A program made the position numbers and the translations under genes. This document shows positions 35,066 through 44,619 of a stretch of DNA of 64,000 bases, piece after piece; within the stretch, counting starts at the first letter, position 1, and each line of letters starts with the position of its first letter. The stretch is from Oceanobacter antarcticus (lineage in GTDB: Bacteria > Pseudomonadota > Gammaproteobacteria > Pseudomonadales > Oceanobacteraceae), in contig NZ_JBBKTX010000002.1 of NCBI RefSeq assembly GCF_044962685.1, forward strand, positions 62,001-126,000, read 5' to 3'. The notes beneath the pieces were generated by a model. It had not been told where the DNA came from. It did not search any database and worked only from the letters and a program-made list of their open reading frames with translations.

Positions 35066-36649
35066 ATGACACAGTTTCCAACAACAAACTTACCGAATAC
35101 TCAACGTGGCCAGAAAGCCCTTATATACTGTAGGGTTTCTTCCCTGAAGCAAACTATCGACGGCTCGGGGCTCGATAGTCAGGAGCATCGTTGCCGCCGT
35201 TACGCGGAGCAGCACGGCTATGTGGTTGAAAAGGTCTTTACCGACGACGTATCTGGCGGTGGTGATTTCCTGAAGCGTAAAGGCATGGTAGCGCTGCTGG
35301 AGTATCTGCGCCGTCGTCGCACCACGGATTACGTGGTGATCTTTGATGATCTCAAACGCTTTGCCCGTGACACGCTGTTCCATTTGCAACTCAGGGCGCA
35401 GATGGATCGTTATAACGCTCGGATCGAGTGCCTGAACTTCCGCTTCGAAGATACGCCCGAAGGCAAATTCGTTGAAATCATTCATGCGGCGCAGGGCCAG
35501 TTGGAGCGCGAACAGAACGGTCGTCAGGCCGTGCAGAAAATGTGCGCCCGCCTGGAACAGGGCTATTTCGTGTTTCATGCACCGATTGGCTACCGCTATG
35601 AGAAGGTCGGGCATCACGGCAAGCTGCTGGTGCTGAACGAACCTTATGCCAGCGTCATTAAAGAGGCCTTGGAAGGCTTTGCCTCTGGGCGTTTTCAGAC
35701 ACAGGCTGAAATGCGTCGCTATCTGGAGGGCTGCGAGTGCATTCCTAAGAATGCCAAAGGCCAGATTGCCAAAAAGCGTACCGCAGATTTGCTGAAGCAT
35801 CCAGCTTATGCTGGGTATGTCGAACACGAACGCTGGGGTATCAGCTTTCGCAAAGGGCAACACGAACCGCTGATCAGCCTGGAGACCTACCGCAAAAATC
35901 AGGAACGCCTGAACGGCAAACCGTTAGTGCCGACCCGCAAAGACCTCAACAAAGAATTTCCGCTGCGTGGCTTTGTCGTGTGCGGTGACTGTGGCCATCC
36001 TTATACAGCCAGCTTCACTAAAGGCAAAACCAAGTATCATCCATATTATGTATGTCAGCAGCGCCGCTGCGACAGCTATGGTAAGTCTATACGCCGCGCG
36101 GATCTGGAAGGCGCTTTTGAAACCGTACTGAAGCACATGACCCCGTCGAAAGAAGTCTTCGCTTTGGCAATGGCGATGCTCAAGGATCAATGGAATAAGC
36201 GCGAGGAAATCCAGAGCACGCAGGAAAAAGAGCACCAGAAAGCACTGGCAGAGATTGAGCAGAAAATAGAAAAAGTCATCGATATGATGATTGATGCAAA
36301 CAGCGATATCGTGCGTCAGAACCTGACCAAACGGCTGGCACAACTGGAGAAAGAGAAGCTAATTACGGAAGGGCAAATTAATGCCACAGCCCAACCACTG
36401 GGCTCACTTGAGAGTATCGCTAGAACTTCGCTGGATTTTCTGGCGAACCCGCGCAAACTCTGGGAATCTGAGCGCCTGGAGGACAAAAGAGCAGTGCTAA
36501 AGCTCGCCTTCGCAGAACCTTGGGCCTACCACCGGAATGAGGGTGCTAGAACACCGAATTTCTCTTTGCCTTTCAAGGCTTTAGATGAAATTTCACCACC
36601 TCAAAAAGAGATGGTGCCCAGGGGGAGACTCGAACTCCCACGAGCATAG
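35066..36649 (+). CDS. large serine recombinase, integrase of the element
   Basis: 527 aa. N-terminal resolvase domain with the catalytic Ser in IYCRVSSLKQ (Ser25), plus DDLKRFARDT and GQLEREQNGRQAVQKM; the recombinase domain follows, then a zinc ribbon CGDCGHP with CQQRRCDSYGK, and a coiled coil (EIEQKIEKVIDMMID). ATG 35066 has AAAGG 7 bases upstream. The last about 13 residues (VPRGRLELPRA) and the stop are encoded by the reverse complement of the tRNA-Leu 3' end, so the C-terminus is chimeric and depends on the integration site. It would integrate and excise the element at that tRNA. Confidence 0.85.
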   Translation: MTQFPTTNLPNTQRGQKALIYCRVSSLKQTIDGSGLDSQEHRCRRYAEQHGYVVEKVFTDDVSGGGDFLKRKGMVALLEYLRRRRTTDYVVIFDDLKRFARDTLFHLQLRAQMDRYNARIECLNFRFEDTPEGKFVEIIHAAQGQLEREQNGRQAVQKMCARLEQGYFVFHAPIGYRYEKVGHHGKLLVLNEPYASVIKEALEGFASGRFQTQAEMRRYLEGCECIPKNAKGQIAKKRTADLLKHPAYAGYVEHERWGISFRKGQHEPLISLETYRKNQERLNGKPLVPTRKDLNKEFPLRGFVVCGDCGHPYTASFTKGKTKYHPYYVCQQRRCDSYGKSIRRADLEGAFETVLKHMTPSKEVFALAMAMLKDQWNKREEIQSTQEKEHQKALAEIEQKIEKVIDMMIDANSDIVRQNLTKRLAQLEKEKLITEGQINATAQPLGSLESIARTSLDFLANPRKLWESERLEDKRAVLKLAFAEPWAYHRNEGARTPNFSLPFKALDEISPPQKEMVPRGRLELPRA

Positions 36650-36650
36650 C
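36612..36650. other. attachment site (attR) in the tRNA-Leu 3' end
   Basis: Element sequence joins the chromosome within the 3' end of tRNA-Leu(CAG): the integrase frame crosses this point and ends at 36649. The tRNA remains whole, so the core repeat restores it. No second copy of this 3' end was seen in 1-36600, so the left end lies outside the window. The exact crossover cannot be placed. Confidence 0.6.
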
Positions 36651-36697
36651 TCACTGCGACCTGAACACAGCGTGTCTACCAATTCCACCACCTGGGC
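36612..36697 (-). tRNA. tRNA-Leu (anticodon CAG)
   Basis: 86 nt including encoded CCA. Acceptor stem GCCCAGG/CCTGGGC, long variable arm and a T-arm with GTTCGAGTC. Anticodon stem CTGTG-TTCAGGT-CGCAG gives CAG. Its 3' end is the integration target of the element. It is the downstream tRNA of a two-gene Leu operon. Confidence 0.95.
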
Positions 36698-36732
36698 TTA
36701 CAGATAAATCCGCCTGACAACTACAAGGATTC

Positions 36733-36819
36733 TGGTACCAGAGGCCGGACTCGAACCGGCACACCCGCAAAGGCGGGGGATTTTGAATCCCCTGCGTCTA
36801 CCAATTTCGCCACTCTGGC
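36733..36819 (-). tRNA. tRNA-Leu (anticodon CAA)
   Basis: 87 nt including CCA. Acceptor GCCAGAG/CTCTGGT, T-arm GCCGGTTCGAGTCCGGC, long variable arm. Anticodon loop GGATTCAAAATCC gives CAA, like the E. coli tRNA-Leu(CAA). It lies 35 bp upstream of the tRNA-Leu(CAG) on the same strand. Confidence 0.95.
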
Positions 36820-36847
36820 TTGAATTAGTAGCTGTCAGTGGCCGCGT

Positions 36848-36875
36848 ATACTACAGTCGAAATTTTTCCTGTCAA
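36848..36875 (-). promoter_or_regulatory. promoter of the tRNA-Leu operon
   Basis: On the minus strand a perfect TTGACA (36875-36870) is separated by 16 bp from TAGTAT (36853-36848), just upstream of the first tRNA at 36819. GC-rich GCGGCC follows the -10, a stringent-type discriminator. Confidence 0.65.
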
Positions 36876-36993
36876 ATATTTTTGAAAGTTATTTCTTAAC
36901 TTAACGGGACTTGTTGGGTAACCTTGCGGTCATTGTCTGTTGGTACGGCTACTCCGTCTGACTGCCCCTTATTTTCTGCGATCCATAAATATC

Positions 36994-38064
36994 ATGAAAA
37001 CCAGTGATTTCAGTTTTGAACTTCCGGATGAGCTGATTGCTCGCTATCCGACGCCTCAACGTAGTGGTTCACGCCTCCTCATTCTGGATGGTGTCAGCGG
37101 TCAGACTACCGATGCGCGTTTTATGGATTTGTTGGAGCAGGTATCTAGTGGTGACTTGCTGGTCTTTAATAATACGCGTGTGATCCCGGCCCGGCTTTTT
37201 GGCGAGAAAAGCTCGGGTGGCAAAGTGGAAATACTGGTCGAGCGTATGCTCGATGGTAATGAAGCCATGGCCCATGTTCGTGCATCGCGTTCCCCAAAAC
37301 CCGGTCAAACCTTGTCGGTTGCCGGATGTGTTGTGGAAGTGCTGGGCCGGGAAGGCAATCTGTTTCATTTGCGCTTTGTTACCGATGGGACGTTACTGGC
37401 GTTGTTGGAGCGAGCGGGCCATATGCCGCTGCCGCCTTATATGGAGCGCGAAGACAGCGATTTTGATCGCCAGCGTTATCAAACGGTGTATGCCGAGAAA
37501 CCGGGAGCGGTTGCAGCTCCGACGGCGGGGTTGCACTTTGATGAACCCATGCTGGCGGCCTTGCGAAACAAGGGCGTCAATATGGCGTTTGTGACCTTGC
37601 ATGTTGGTGCGGGAACTTTTCAGCCGGTCAAGGTGGAGAATGTTCTGGAGCACCAGATGCACGCTGAATACATCGAAGTAGATGATACTGTTGTCGCTGC
37701 GGTCAAGACTGCTCGTGCGGCTGGCAAGCGGGTGATTGCCGTTGGCACTACGTCGGTGCGCAGTCTTGAAAGTGCCAGTCAGAATGGCGAAATCGCTCCT
37801 TTTTACGGCGATAGCCGGATTTTCATTTACCCCGGTTATTCGTTCCGTTCGGTGGATATGATGGTGACCAACTTTCACTTGCCGGAATCCACGCTGATTA
37901 TGCTGGTTTCGGCGTTTGCCGGGCAGCAGCACACACTGGATGCCTATCGGCACGCGGTAGCTTCCGGTTATCGCTTCTACAGTTATGGTGATGCCATGTT
38001 GCTGACGCGTCCGCAAGTGACCGGTCTTTCCGCCGACTTTAATGCCCCACAGGAATCTGAATGA
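36994..38064 (+). CDS. queA: S-adenosylmethionine:tRNA ribosyltransferase-isomerase
   Basis: 356 aa. Makes epoxyqueuosine in tRNA during queuosine synthesis. Start ATG 36994 gives the family N-terminus MKTSDFSFELPDELIARYP. Other family marks: NNTRVIPARLFGEK, YQTVYA, AAPTAGLHF, FVTLHVGAGTFQPV and TNFHLPESTL. Full length (356 residues, as E. coli). Coupled to tgt by ATGA, the standard queA-tgt-yajC-secDF order of gammaproteobacteria. Confidence 0.96.
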   Translation: MKTSDFSFELPDELIARYPTPQRSGSRLLILDGVSGQTTDARFMDLLEQVSSGDLLVFNNTRVIPARLFGEKSSGGKVEILVERMLDGNEAMAHVRASRSPKPGQTLSVAGCVVEVLGREGNLFHLRFVTDGTLLALLERAGHMPLPPYMEREDSDFDRQRYQTVYAEKPGAVAAPTAGLHFDEPMLAALRNKGVNMAFVTLHVGAGTFQPVKVENVLEHQMHAEYIEVDDTVVAAVKTARAAGKRVIAVGTTSVRSLESASQNGEIAPFYGDSRIFIYPGYSFRSVDMMVTNFHLPESTLIMLVSAFAGQQHTLDAYRHAVASGYRFYSYGDAMLLTRPQVTGLSADFNAPQESE

Positions 38065-39242
38065 CGTCCGAGACCCCAAAGCGCCAATGCGCCATGAGTT
38101 TTACCCTGCACACTACTGACGAGACCAGCCATGCGCGTCGCGGTACGGTGTCGTTTCCCCGTGGTGACATCCAGACGCCAGCGTTTATGCCGGTAGGCAC
38201 CTATGGCTCGGTGAAGGGTTTGAATCCGCAGCAGGTGGAAGCGCTTGGGGCAGAGATTATTCTTGGTAATACCTTTCATTTGATGCTGCGCCCTGGCACT
38301 GAGGTGATCAAATTGCACGGGGGGTTACACAATTTTATGGGGTGGGATAAGCCGATCCTGACGGATTCGGGTGGTTTTCAGGTGTTCAGCCTGGGTGAAA
38401 TGCGCAAAATCACCGAAGAGGGTGTGACCTTTCAGTCCCCTGTCAACGGTGATCGGGTGTTGATGACGCCAGAAAGTTCGATGTCCGTGCAGCGTGATCT
38501 GGGCTCTGACATCGTGATGATTTTTGATGAGTGCACACCATACCCGGCCACGGAGCAAGAAGCAGCGGATTCCATGCGTTTGTCATTACGCTGGGCGCAG
38601 CGCTCAAAAACGGCGCATGGTGATAATCCGTCCGCGCTGTTCGGTATTATCCAGGGCGGCATGTATGAACCTCTGCGAGATGAGTCCTTGCAAGGTTTGC
38701 TTGATATTGAGTTTGATGGTTACGCCATTGGTGGCTTGAGTGTGGGTGAACCGAAACCCGACATGTTGCGAATACTGGCGCATACTGCGCCGCAGATGCC
38801 TCGCGACAAACCCCGTTATCTGATGGGGGTGGGCAAACCGGAAGACCTGGTCGAAGGCGTTCGCCGTGGTGTTGATATGTTTGATTGCGTAATGCCAACC
38901 CGTAATGCCCGTAACGGTCATCTGTTTACGTCATTCGGCGTGGTGAAGTTGCGAAATGCTGCCAATCGCAGTGATACCGGGCCGGTTGATCCGGAATGCC
39001 ACTGCTATACCTGTCAGAATTACAGTCGTGCTTACCTCTATCACCTTGATAAATGCAGGGAAATTCTCGGTGCAACGCTGAACAGTATCCACAATCTGCA
39101 TTACTACCAGACACTGATGGCCGGTTTGCGCCGCTCCCTCGAAGAAGGTACATTTGCGGCCTTTGTTGATAACTTTTACGCCAAACGCGGCGGCACAACA
39201 CCACCGCTGGAAAATAATACTGACGATCAGACTTGTGCTTAG
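38061..39242 (+). CDS. tgt: tRNA-guanine transglycosylase
   Basis: 393 aa. Swaps guanine 34 for preQ1 in tRNAs of Asp, Asn, His and Tyr. Catalytic and substrate motifs: LTDSGGFQVFSL, IIQGG, GGLSVGE, FDCVMPTRNARNGHLFTS; zinc ligands in CHCYTCQNY and downstream HNLHY. ATG 38061 has AGGA 6 bases upstream and overlaps the queA stop; the ATG at 38094 would match E. coli's start better but has no site. Either is possible. Confidence 0.95.
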   Translation: MTSETPKRQCAMSFTLHTTDETSHARRGTVSFPRGDIQTPAFMPVGTYGSVKGLNPQQVEALGAEIILGNTFHLMLRPGTEVIKLHGGLHNFMGWDKPILTDSGGFQVFSLGEMRKITEEGVTFQSPVNGDRVLMTPESSMSVQRDLGSDIVMIFDECTPYPATEQEAADSMRLSLRWAQRSKTAHGDNPSALFGIIQGGMYEPLRDESLQGLLDIEFDGYAIGGLSVGEPKPDMLRILAHTAPQMPRDKPRYLMGVGKPEDLVEGVRRGVDMFDCVMPTRNARNGHLFTSFGVVKLRNAANRSDTGPVDPECHCYTCQNYSRAYLYHLDKCREILGATLNSIHNLHYYQTLMAGLRRSLEEGTFAAFVDNFYAKRGGTTPPLENNTDDQTCA

Positions 39243-39405
39243 TGGGTTTTAACTCCATAGCGCAAGCTGGCTGACTGGACTGATATCGGCGGGTATCTTC
39301 ATGCGCAAACTCAGAGTTGCTTTGGTAACCTGAATTTGTACACCGTAAAAATTATGTCGCTTTACCCTGTTAGGGTGCGTCTGTTGTTTTTGGAGAATGT
39401 ATTTC

Positions 39406-39762
39406 ATGAAAGCTTTGTTTGCTGTGATGGCGTTGACCTTTTCCGGGTTTGCCATGGCTGAAGGTACTGATGCGCCGATGGGCGTTACTGGCCAGCTGGT
39501 GTTTTTGGGTGGTTTTCTGCTGATTTTTTACTTCTTGCTGTGGCGTCCGCAGAGCAAGCGTCAGAAAGAGCACAAAAATTTGATTACCAACCTGTCGAAG
39601 GGTGATGAAGTAGTGATGGCTGGCGGCATGCTGGGCAAAGTGACCAAGGTCACTGAAGACTTTGTGGTTATGGAAGTGGCTAACGGTATTGAACTGCCAG
39701 TGCAAAAAGTAGCCGTGACCATGGTGCTGCCAAAAGGCACAATCAAAGACGTTCTGGGCTGA
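39406..39762 (+). CDS. yajC: YajC subunit of the Sec translocase accessory complex
   Basis: 118 aa. One transmembrane helix (FLGGFLLIFYFLLWRP) followed by the YajC motif RPQSKRQKEHKNLITNL and the conserved KGDEVVMAGGMLGKV. Preceded by a short signal-like start. ATG 39406 with GGAG 10 bases upstream; ATG 39397 is too close. Associates with SecD-SecF. A hairpin (39775-39805) lies between it and secD. Confidence 0.93.
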   Translation: MKALFAVMALTFSGFAMAEGTDAPMGVTGQLVFLGGFLLIFYFLLWRPQSKRQKEHKNLITNLSKGDEVVMAGGMLGKVTKVTEDFVVMEVANGIELPVQKVAVTMVLPKGTIKDVLG

Positions 39763-39835
39763 TCCTTCCTGATGATGCCAGTGCCCGCCCTGCGGTCGCT
39801 GGCATATCCGAATCGAGTTTTCATAAGGGCAGATT

Positions 39836-41695
39836 ATGCTCAACAAGTACCCTCTCTGGAAAAACCTGCTGATACTGGTGGTATTGGCGCTTGCGGTTGT
39901 GTATGCCGCACCTAACCTGTATCCGCCCGATCCGGCGGTGCAGGTCACGCCTACCCGTGCTGGTGCCGAAATGTCCGCCAGCGTGATGTCACGAGTGCGT
40001 ACCATTCTGGCCGATAACAATGTCGACTTGCTGGCTGATGAAGTGAACGGCAGCAGTGCGTTGTTCCGGCTTGGCAGTTCTTCCCAGCAGCTGGGTGCCA
40101 AGGATCTGGTACAACGCGAGTTGGGTGATGACTATATCGTAGCGCTTAACCTTGCTCCGACAACACCTGACTGGTTGTTGTCGATGGGTGCTGGCCCCAT
40201 GACACTGGGGCTGGATCTCAGTGGCGGCGTGCATTTCCTGATGGAGGTGGATATGGAAGATTACCTCGCCAGTCGCGTAAAAAATTACCGTGAAGAACTA
40301 CGTACGCGTCTACGGGAAGAGGGGATCAAGTATCGCCGGGTGCTGATTGACGGCAATCAGGTGGTCTTGCAGTTTGTCGATGCGAAAGTCCGGGATGAGG
40401 CAAGCAGCTTTCTGGCTCGCGAGTATTCTGAATTTTTGCGCAAGGAAACCAGAATTTCCGATCAGTACGGTCTGGAACTGACCATTACTGAACAAAAAAT
40501 CAAGGAAATGGAAGATTATGCCCTCAAGCAAAACCTGACCACCTTGCGTAACCGGGTGAACGAATTGGGTGTTGCCGAGCCATTGGTGCAGCGTCAAGGC
40601 AGTAACCGTATTGTGGTGGAATTGCCCGGTGTCCAGGACACGGCAGAAGCGAAAAAGATTCTTGGCAAGGCCGCCAATCTGGAATTCCGCCTTGAAGCTG
40701 ATCCGGGGGCCAATCGTTTTACGACTGAGGAATACCCATTCCGCAGTGATGAATTCCGTACCGCTCGGCTGGAAAAGACCATTATTACGACCGGCGACAG
40801 CGTGACCAATGCACAGCCTTCCTTTGATGAAAACGGCTTTCCTCAAGTCAATATCGACCTCGACTCCAAAGGGGGGGCGGTGATGACCCAGGTTACCCGC
40901 AAGTCGATCAAGCGTCGTATGGCTGTGCTGTTTGTCGAGCGCAAGCCGAAAACCACGTATGAAGTCGTCGACGGTGTGGAAACACCAAAAACCATTCAGG
41001 TGGTGGAAAAATCGATTATTTCCCTCGCCACGATCCAGAGCACTCTGGGTTCCAGTTTCCGTATTACCGGTCTGGAGTCTGCTGAGGCGTCCGAGCTGGC
41101 CTTGTTGCTGCGCGCAGGGGCATTGGCGGCACCCATGTACTTTGTTGAAGAGCGCACGGTTGGCCCGAGCCTGGGTAAAGAAAATATCGAAATGGGTATT
41201 AACTCAGTGATCCTGGGGCTGGGGCTGGTACTGGTGTTGATGCTGGTTTACTACCGGACATTTGGCTTGATCGCCAATGTTGCCTTGCTGGCCAATATCG
41301 TCTTGCTGATTGCCATGATGAGTATCGTCGGGGCAACACTGACCTTGCCCGGGATTGCCGGTATCGTGCTGACTGTTGGTATGGCGGTGGACGCCAACGT
41401 ACTGATTTTTTCCCGTATCCGTGAAGAGATGCGTGCCGGGCGTTCACCGCAGCAGGCAATTCACGAAGGCTACAACCGGGCGTTTGTTACTATCCTTGAT
41501 GCCAACCTGACCACCCTGATTGTGGCGGTGATTCTGTTTGCGGCAGGCACCGGGCCAGTGAAAGGGTTTGCGGTGACTCTGTCGTTCGGCATTATCACCT
41601 CCATGTTTACCGCCATTATGCTGACCCGTGCACTGACCAATGCACTTTATGGTGGCCGTCGTCTCGAATCCCTGTCTATCGGAGGTAAGGTCTGA
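39836..41695 (+). CDS. secD: protein translocase subunit SecD
   Basis: 619 aa, RND-type membrane protein that pulls translocated proteins into the periplasm using proton motive force. N-terminal helix at about 7-25, LGLDLSGGVHFLMEV, the P1 head, and C-terminal membrane helices with VDANVLIFSRIREEMRAG and GFAVTLSFGI. Overlaps secF by one base (TGATG). Full-length. Confidence 0.96.
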   Translation: MLNKYPLWKNLLILVVLALAVVYAAPNLYPPDPAVQVTPTRAGAEMSASVMSRVRTILADNNVDLLADEVNGSSALFRLGSSSQQLGAKDLVQRELGDDYIVALNLAPTTPDWLLSMGAGPMTLGLDLSGGVHFLMEVDMEDYLASRVKNYREELRTRLREEGIKYRRVLIDGNQVVLQFVDAKVRDEASSFLAREYSEFLRKETRISDQYGLELTITEQKIKEMEDYALKQNLTTLRNRVNELGVAEPLVQRQGSNRIVVELPGVQDTAEAKKILGKAANLEFRLEADPGANRFTTEEYPFRSDEFRTARLEKTIITTGDSVTNAQPSFDENGFPQVNIDLDSKGGAVMTQVTRKSIKRRMAVLFVERKPKTTYEVVDGVETPKTIQVVEKSIISLATIQSTLGSSFRITGLESAEASELALLLRAGALAAPMYFVEERTVGPSLGKENIEMGINSVILGLGLVLVLMLVYYRTFGLIANVALLANIVLLIAMMSIVGATLTLPGIAGIVLTVGMAVDANVLIFSRIREEMRAGRSPQQAIHEGYNRAFVTILDANLTTLIVAVILFAAGTGPVKGFAVTLSFGIITSMFTAIMLTRALTNALYGGRRLESLSIGGKV

Positions 41696-42609
41696 TGAAT
41701 AATACCTTCGACTTTATGCGCTTGCGTCTGGGTGCCATGTGGTTATCTGGCCTGTTGTTGCTGGTGTCGATTGGCTCACTGGCGGTGCAGGGGCTGAATC
41801 TGGGACTGGATTTTACTGGCGGCACGCTGCTGGAGGTTCAATACGCCACACCTCAACCACTGGATGATATTTCTGCAGCGCTGGAAAATGCTGGCTACAA
41901 GGATGTGACGGTGCAGAACTTTGGTTCTGAAACCGACATTCTGGTACGGATGTCGGAAGCCTTCCGCGATAATCTCGGCAATGAGGTACTGATGGTGCTG
42001 CAAGCTGCGGCTGAAGACAATCCGTTGACGCTGATGCGCAGTGAGTTTGTTGGTGCCAACGTTGGTGAAGAATTGCGCGACCAGGGCGGTTTGGCGTTGC
42101 TGCTGGCGCTGGCGGTGGTAATGATTTATGTCGCGGCCCGTTTCCAGTTCAAATTTTCAGTTGGAGCCGTGGTTGCACTGTTCCACGATGTGGTGATTAT
42201 TCTCGGGCTGTTCTCACTGTTCCAGTGGGAATTCGACCTGACGGTGCTGGCTGCTGTGCTGGCGGTGATCGGTTACTCGCTGAACGACACCATTGTGGTG
42301 GCGGATCGGATTCGGGAAAACTTTCGTATTTTGCGCCGTAGTGATCCCATTGGCATTATGAATGAATCGCTGAACCAGACGCTGGATCGTACGCTGATGA
42401 CTTCGATAACTACGGCGCTGGTGCTGTTGGCTTTGTTGGTGGTGGGCGGTGAGCTGATCCACAACTTTGCCTTGGCATTGATGGTCGGGGTGGTTGTTGG
42501 TACCTATTCGTCGATTTATGTGGCGGCGAATATTCTGTTGTTGATGAACCTCAGTCGTGAGGATCTGATTCCACCAGAAACCGAAGAAGAGGTCGACGAT
42601 CGCCCTTGA
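41695..42609 (+). CDS. secF: protein translocase subunit SecF
   Basis: 304 aa. N-terminal helix, then LGLDFTGGTLLEVQY, periplasmic P4 region, and five C-terminal helices with FHDVVIILGLF, YSLNDTIVVADRIREN and LALLVVGGELI. Works with SecD and YajC. Followed by a strong hairpin. Confidence 0.96.
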   Translation: MNNTFDFMRLRLGAMWLSGLLLLVSIGSLAVQGLNLGLDFTGGTLLEVQYATPQPLDDISAALENAGYKDVTVQNFGSETDILVRMSEAFRDNLGNEVLMVLQAAAEDNPLTLMRSEFVGANVGEELRDQGGLALLLALAVVMIYVAARFQFKFSVGAVVALFHDVVIILGLFSLFQWEFDLTVLAAVLAVIGYSLNDTIVVADRIRENFRILRRSDPIGIMNESLNQTLDRTLMTSITTALVLLALLVVGGELIHNFALALMVGVVVGTYSSIYVAANILLLMNLSREDLIPPETEEEVDDRP

Positions 42610-42630
42610 CTGGCCGTTGTTTGATCTGAC

Positions 42631-42670
42631 ATGCCGCTGTTTCCTGTTCGGAAGCAGCGGCATTATTGTT
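42631..42670 (+). terminator. hairpin ending the sec operon
   Basis: ATGCCGCTG (42631-42639) pairs with CAGCGGCAT (42655-42663), with an inner TTCC/GGAA pairing. TATTGTTTAT follows. A rather weak T-run, but the stem is long. Confidence 0.55.
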
Positions 42671-42739
42671 TATGGCTCCGGTGCCTTTTCTCCGCTCATG
42701 GGGATTCGCTGGTGTTATCGTTAATAGACCGGAGTGCTT

Positions 42740-43573
42740 ATGCTCAGTTATCGCCATTCTTTCCATGCGGGCAATTTTGCCGATGTACTCAAACATCTGA
42801 TTCAGGTGGAGGTACTGGAGTATCTGCAGCGCAAGGACAAGCCCTTTGTTTATATCGATACCCATGCGGGTGCTGGTATCTACTTGCTGGAATCGGCTGA
42901 ATCTTCAAAAAATAACGAATATCTCACCGGTATTGGTCGATTATCGGCGGCCGATTGGCCGGAGTTGAAGGTCTATCTTCATGCTGTTGAACAGTGCCAG
43001 AAGGGTGCTGGAGAGCCGGTGTATCCGGGTTCTCCCTGGTTAGGGCAATTTTATTTGCGTGAGCAGGATCGGGCTTTTTTGTATGAACTGCATCCTCAGG
43101 ATCTGGCCATACTGGAGCAGATGACGCACCGAGATCGCCGAGTGCAGGTCAGAGGCGAAGACGGTTTTGCTGGCTTGATTGCGCTGCTGCCGACGACCAT
43201 CAAGCGCGGCCTGGTAGTGATGGATCCGCCGTATGAAATCAAAACCGATTATCAGACCGCCGTCACCACACTGATTGCAGCACATCGACGGATGGCGACA
43301 GCGACTTATGCGCTCTGGTATCCGGTGGTTGAACGCCGTCGTATCGACCAGATGGAACGGCAATTCCGCTTGTCTGGGCTACGTAATATCCAGCTGTTTG
43401 AACTGGGTGTCACGGCGGACACCGATGCTCGTGGCATGACGGCATCGGGGATGATTCTGATTAATCCGCCTTATACCCTGAAGGCACGTATGGAAGCCGT
43501 GTTACCCCGTCTGGCTCAGGCTCTGGGTAATGGCTCTGCGAACTGGCGGGCTGAAGTGCTGGTGGCCGAGTAG
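42740..43573 (+). CDS. rlmJ: 23S rRNA (adenine2030-N6)-methyltransferase
   Basis: 277 aa. Family start MLSYRHSFHAGNFADVLKH, SAM motif FVYIDTHAGAG, and catalytic DPPYE. C-terminus MILINPPYTL matches. ATG 42740 has GGAG 5 bases upstream. Methylates a 23S rRNA adenine during assembly. Confidence 0.93.
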   Translation: MLSYRHSFHAGNFADVLKHLIQVEVLEYLQRKDKPFVYIDTHAGAGIYLLESAESSKNNEYLTGIGRLSAADWPELKVYLHAVEQCQKGAGEPVYPGSPWLGQFYLREQDRAFLYELHPQDLAILEQMTHRDRRVQVRGEDGFAGLIALLPTTIKRGLVVMDPPYEIKTDYQTAVTTLIAAHRRMATATYALWYPVVERRRIDQMERQFRLSGLRNIQLFELGVTADTDARGMTASGMILINPPYTLKARMEAVLPRLAQALGNGSANWRAEVLVAE

Positions 43574-43590
43574 CCGGTCTGCTCCGGGCA

Positions 43591-44499
43591 TCAGTTGATC
43601 TCGCCGAGCGGTGTTTGACGGGTGATGGCTGCTACTGCTTGGTGACTGATGCGTCGCTCTGCCGAGATGGCATAAAATTCCTGCATCAATTCATGCACCG
43701 TCCCCACGCACTGCACCTGGTATTTTGCGCAAATCTCCTCGCGGATGACGTCGGGGGCAAAAAAATAGCCATGTCCCTGGCTGCCAAAGGCCTTTAGCAG
43801 GGCTGAGTCGTCAAACTCACCGGCGATTCTTACCGCAATGCCGGTACGGTTAAACCAGCTCAGCAGGTCGGTTCGTAATCCGGATGCCGTGTCGGTTGGT
43901 AGCAGTACCGGGGCTTCATTCAGAACATCGGGAAATTGCAGGTTGCCCTGTTGCTGTTGTATTAATCCGGAGGATGCAAAGCAGGCCAGCCGGCTGCGTC
44001 CCAGTAGGTGGTTAAAGCAGCGAATATTCATCCCTGGTGGAATCGGGCTGTCTGCCAGTACCAGATCGAGCCGGTGGACAGCGAGCTCTCCCAGCAACGC
44101 TGACATTTGCTCTTCGTGGCAAACGATTCGCATGGTGCCTGGCAGCGACATTGCCGGACTCAGTAGACGATGGGCTATCGATTTGGGCAGGGCGTCGACG
44201 ATACCGACCCGAAATTCAGTGGGCCTTTCGGTAATGCCCAGGTTCATCACTTCCTGTAATTCATCACCGAGCTGAAAAATTTGCCGACTGTAGTCCAGTG
44301 CTACCCGACCGGCATCGGTCAGCTCCAGGCCACGTCCTGACTTGGCGAACAGAGCGATACCCAGATCCTCTTCCAACATTTTTAACTGGCCACTGATGGT
44401 TTGTGGCGTGACGTTGAGTCGTATTGCCGCCAGCTGGATGCTGCCTTCAATCGCAACGCTATGAAAGTACTGTAGATGTTTGTAATTAATACGGTGCAT
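43591..44499 (-). CDS. nhaR: LysR-family regulator, NhaR-like
   Basis: 302 aa. Start HRINYKHLQYFHSVAIEGSI, the helix-turn-helix with LNVTPQTISGQLKMLEEDLG, GRGLELTDAG, and C-terminal GEFDDSALLKAFGSQG closely match NhaR, the sodium/pH-responsive activator of nhaA. No nhaA lies beside it here. It is divergent from the YccA gene across 120 bp, and may regulate it. Confidence 0.78.
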   Translation of the reverse strand: MHRINYKHLQYFHSVAIEGSIQLAAIRLNVTPQTISGQLKMLEEDLGIALFAKSGRGLELTDAGRVALDYSRQIFQLGDELQEVMNLGITERPTEFRVGIVDALPKSIAHRLLSPAMSLPGTMRIVCHEEQMSALLGELAVHRLDLVLADSPIPPGMNIRCFNHLLGRSRLACFASSGLIQQQQGNLQFPDVLNEAPVLLPTDTASGLRTDLLSWFNRTGIAVRIAGEFDDSALLKAFGSQGHGYFFAPDVIREEICAKYQVQCVGTVHELMQEFYAISAERRISHQAVAAITRQTPLGEIN

Positions 44500-44619
44500 G
44501 GATCGAAAAAACCGAGCAATGAATATAAGATAATTCGAATATTATTTTTTATTGCGGCTCCGTACAATGCTTTTCACAATGCACAACTGCTCTAAATAGT
44601 ATTCATCAGGAGAAACTGT

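Noticed and set aside
35090..35863. 257-codon frame opposite the serine recombinase
   Set aside because: Exact antisense of a well-supported gene; no own signals.
37393..38079. 228-codon frame opposite queA
   Set aside because: Antisense shadow of queA.
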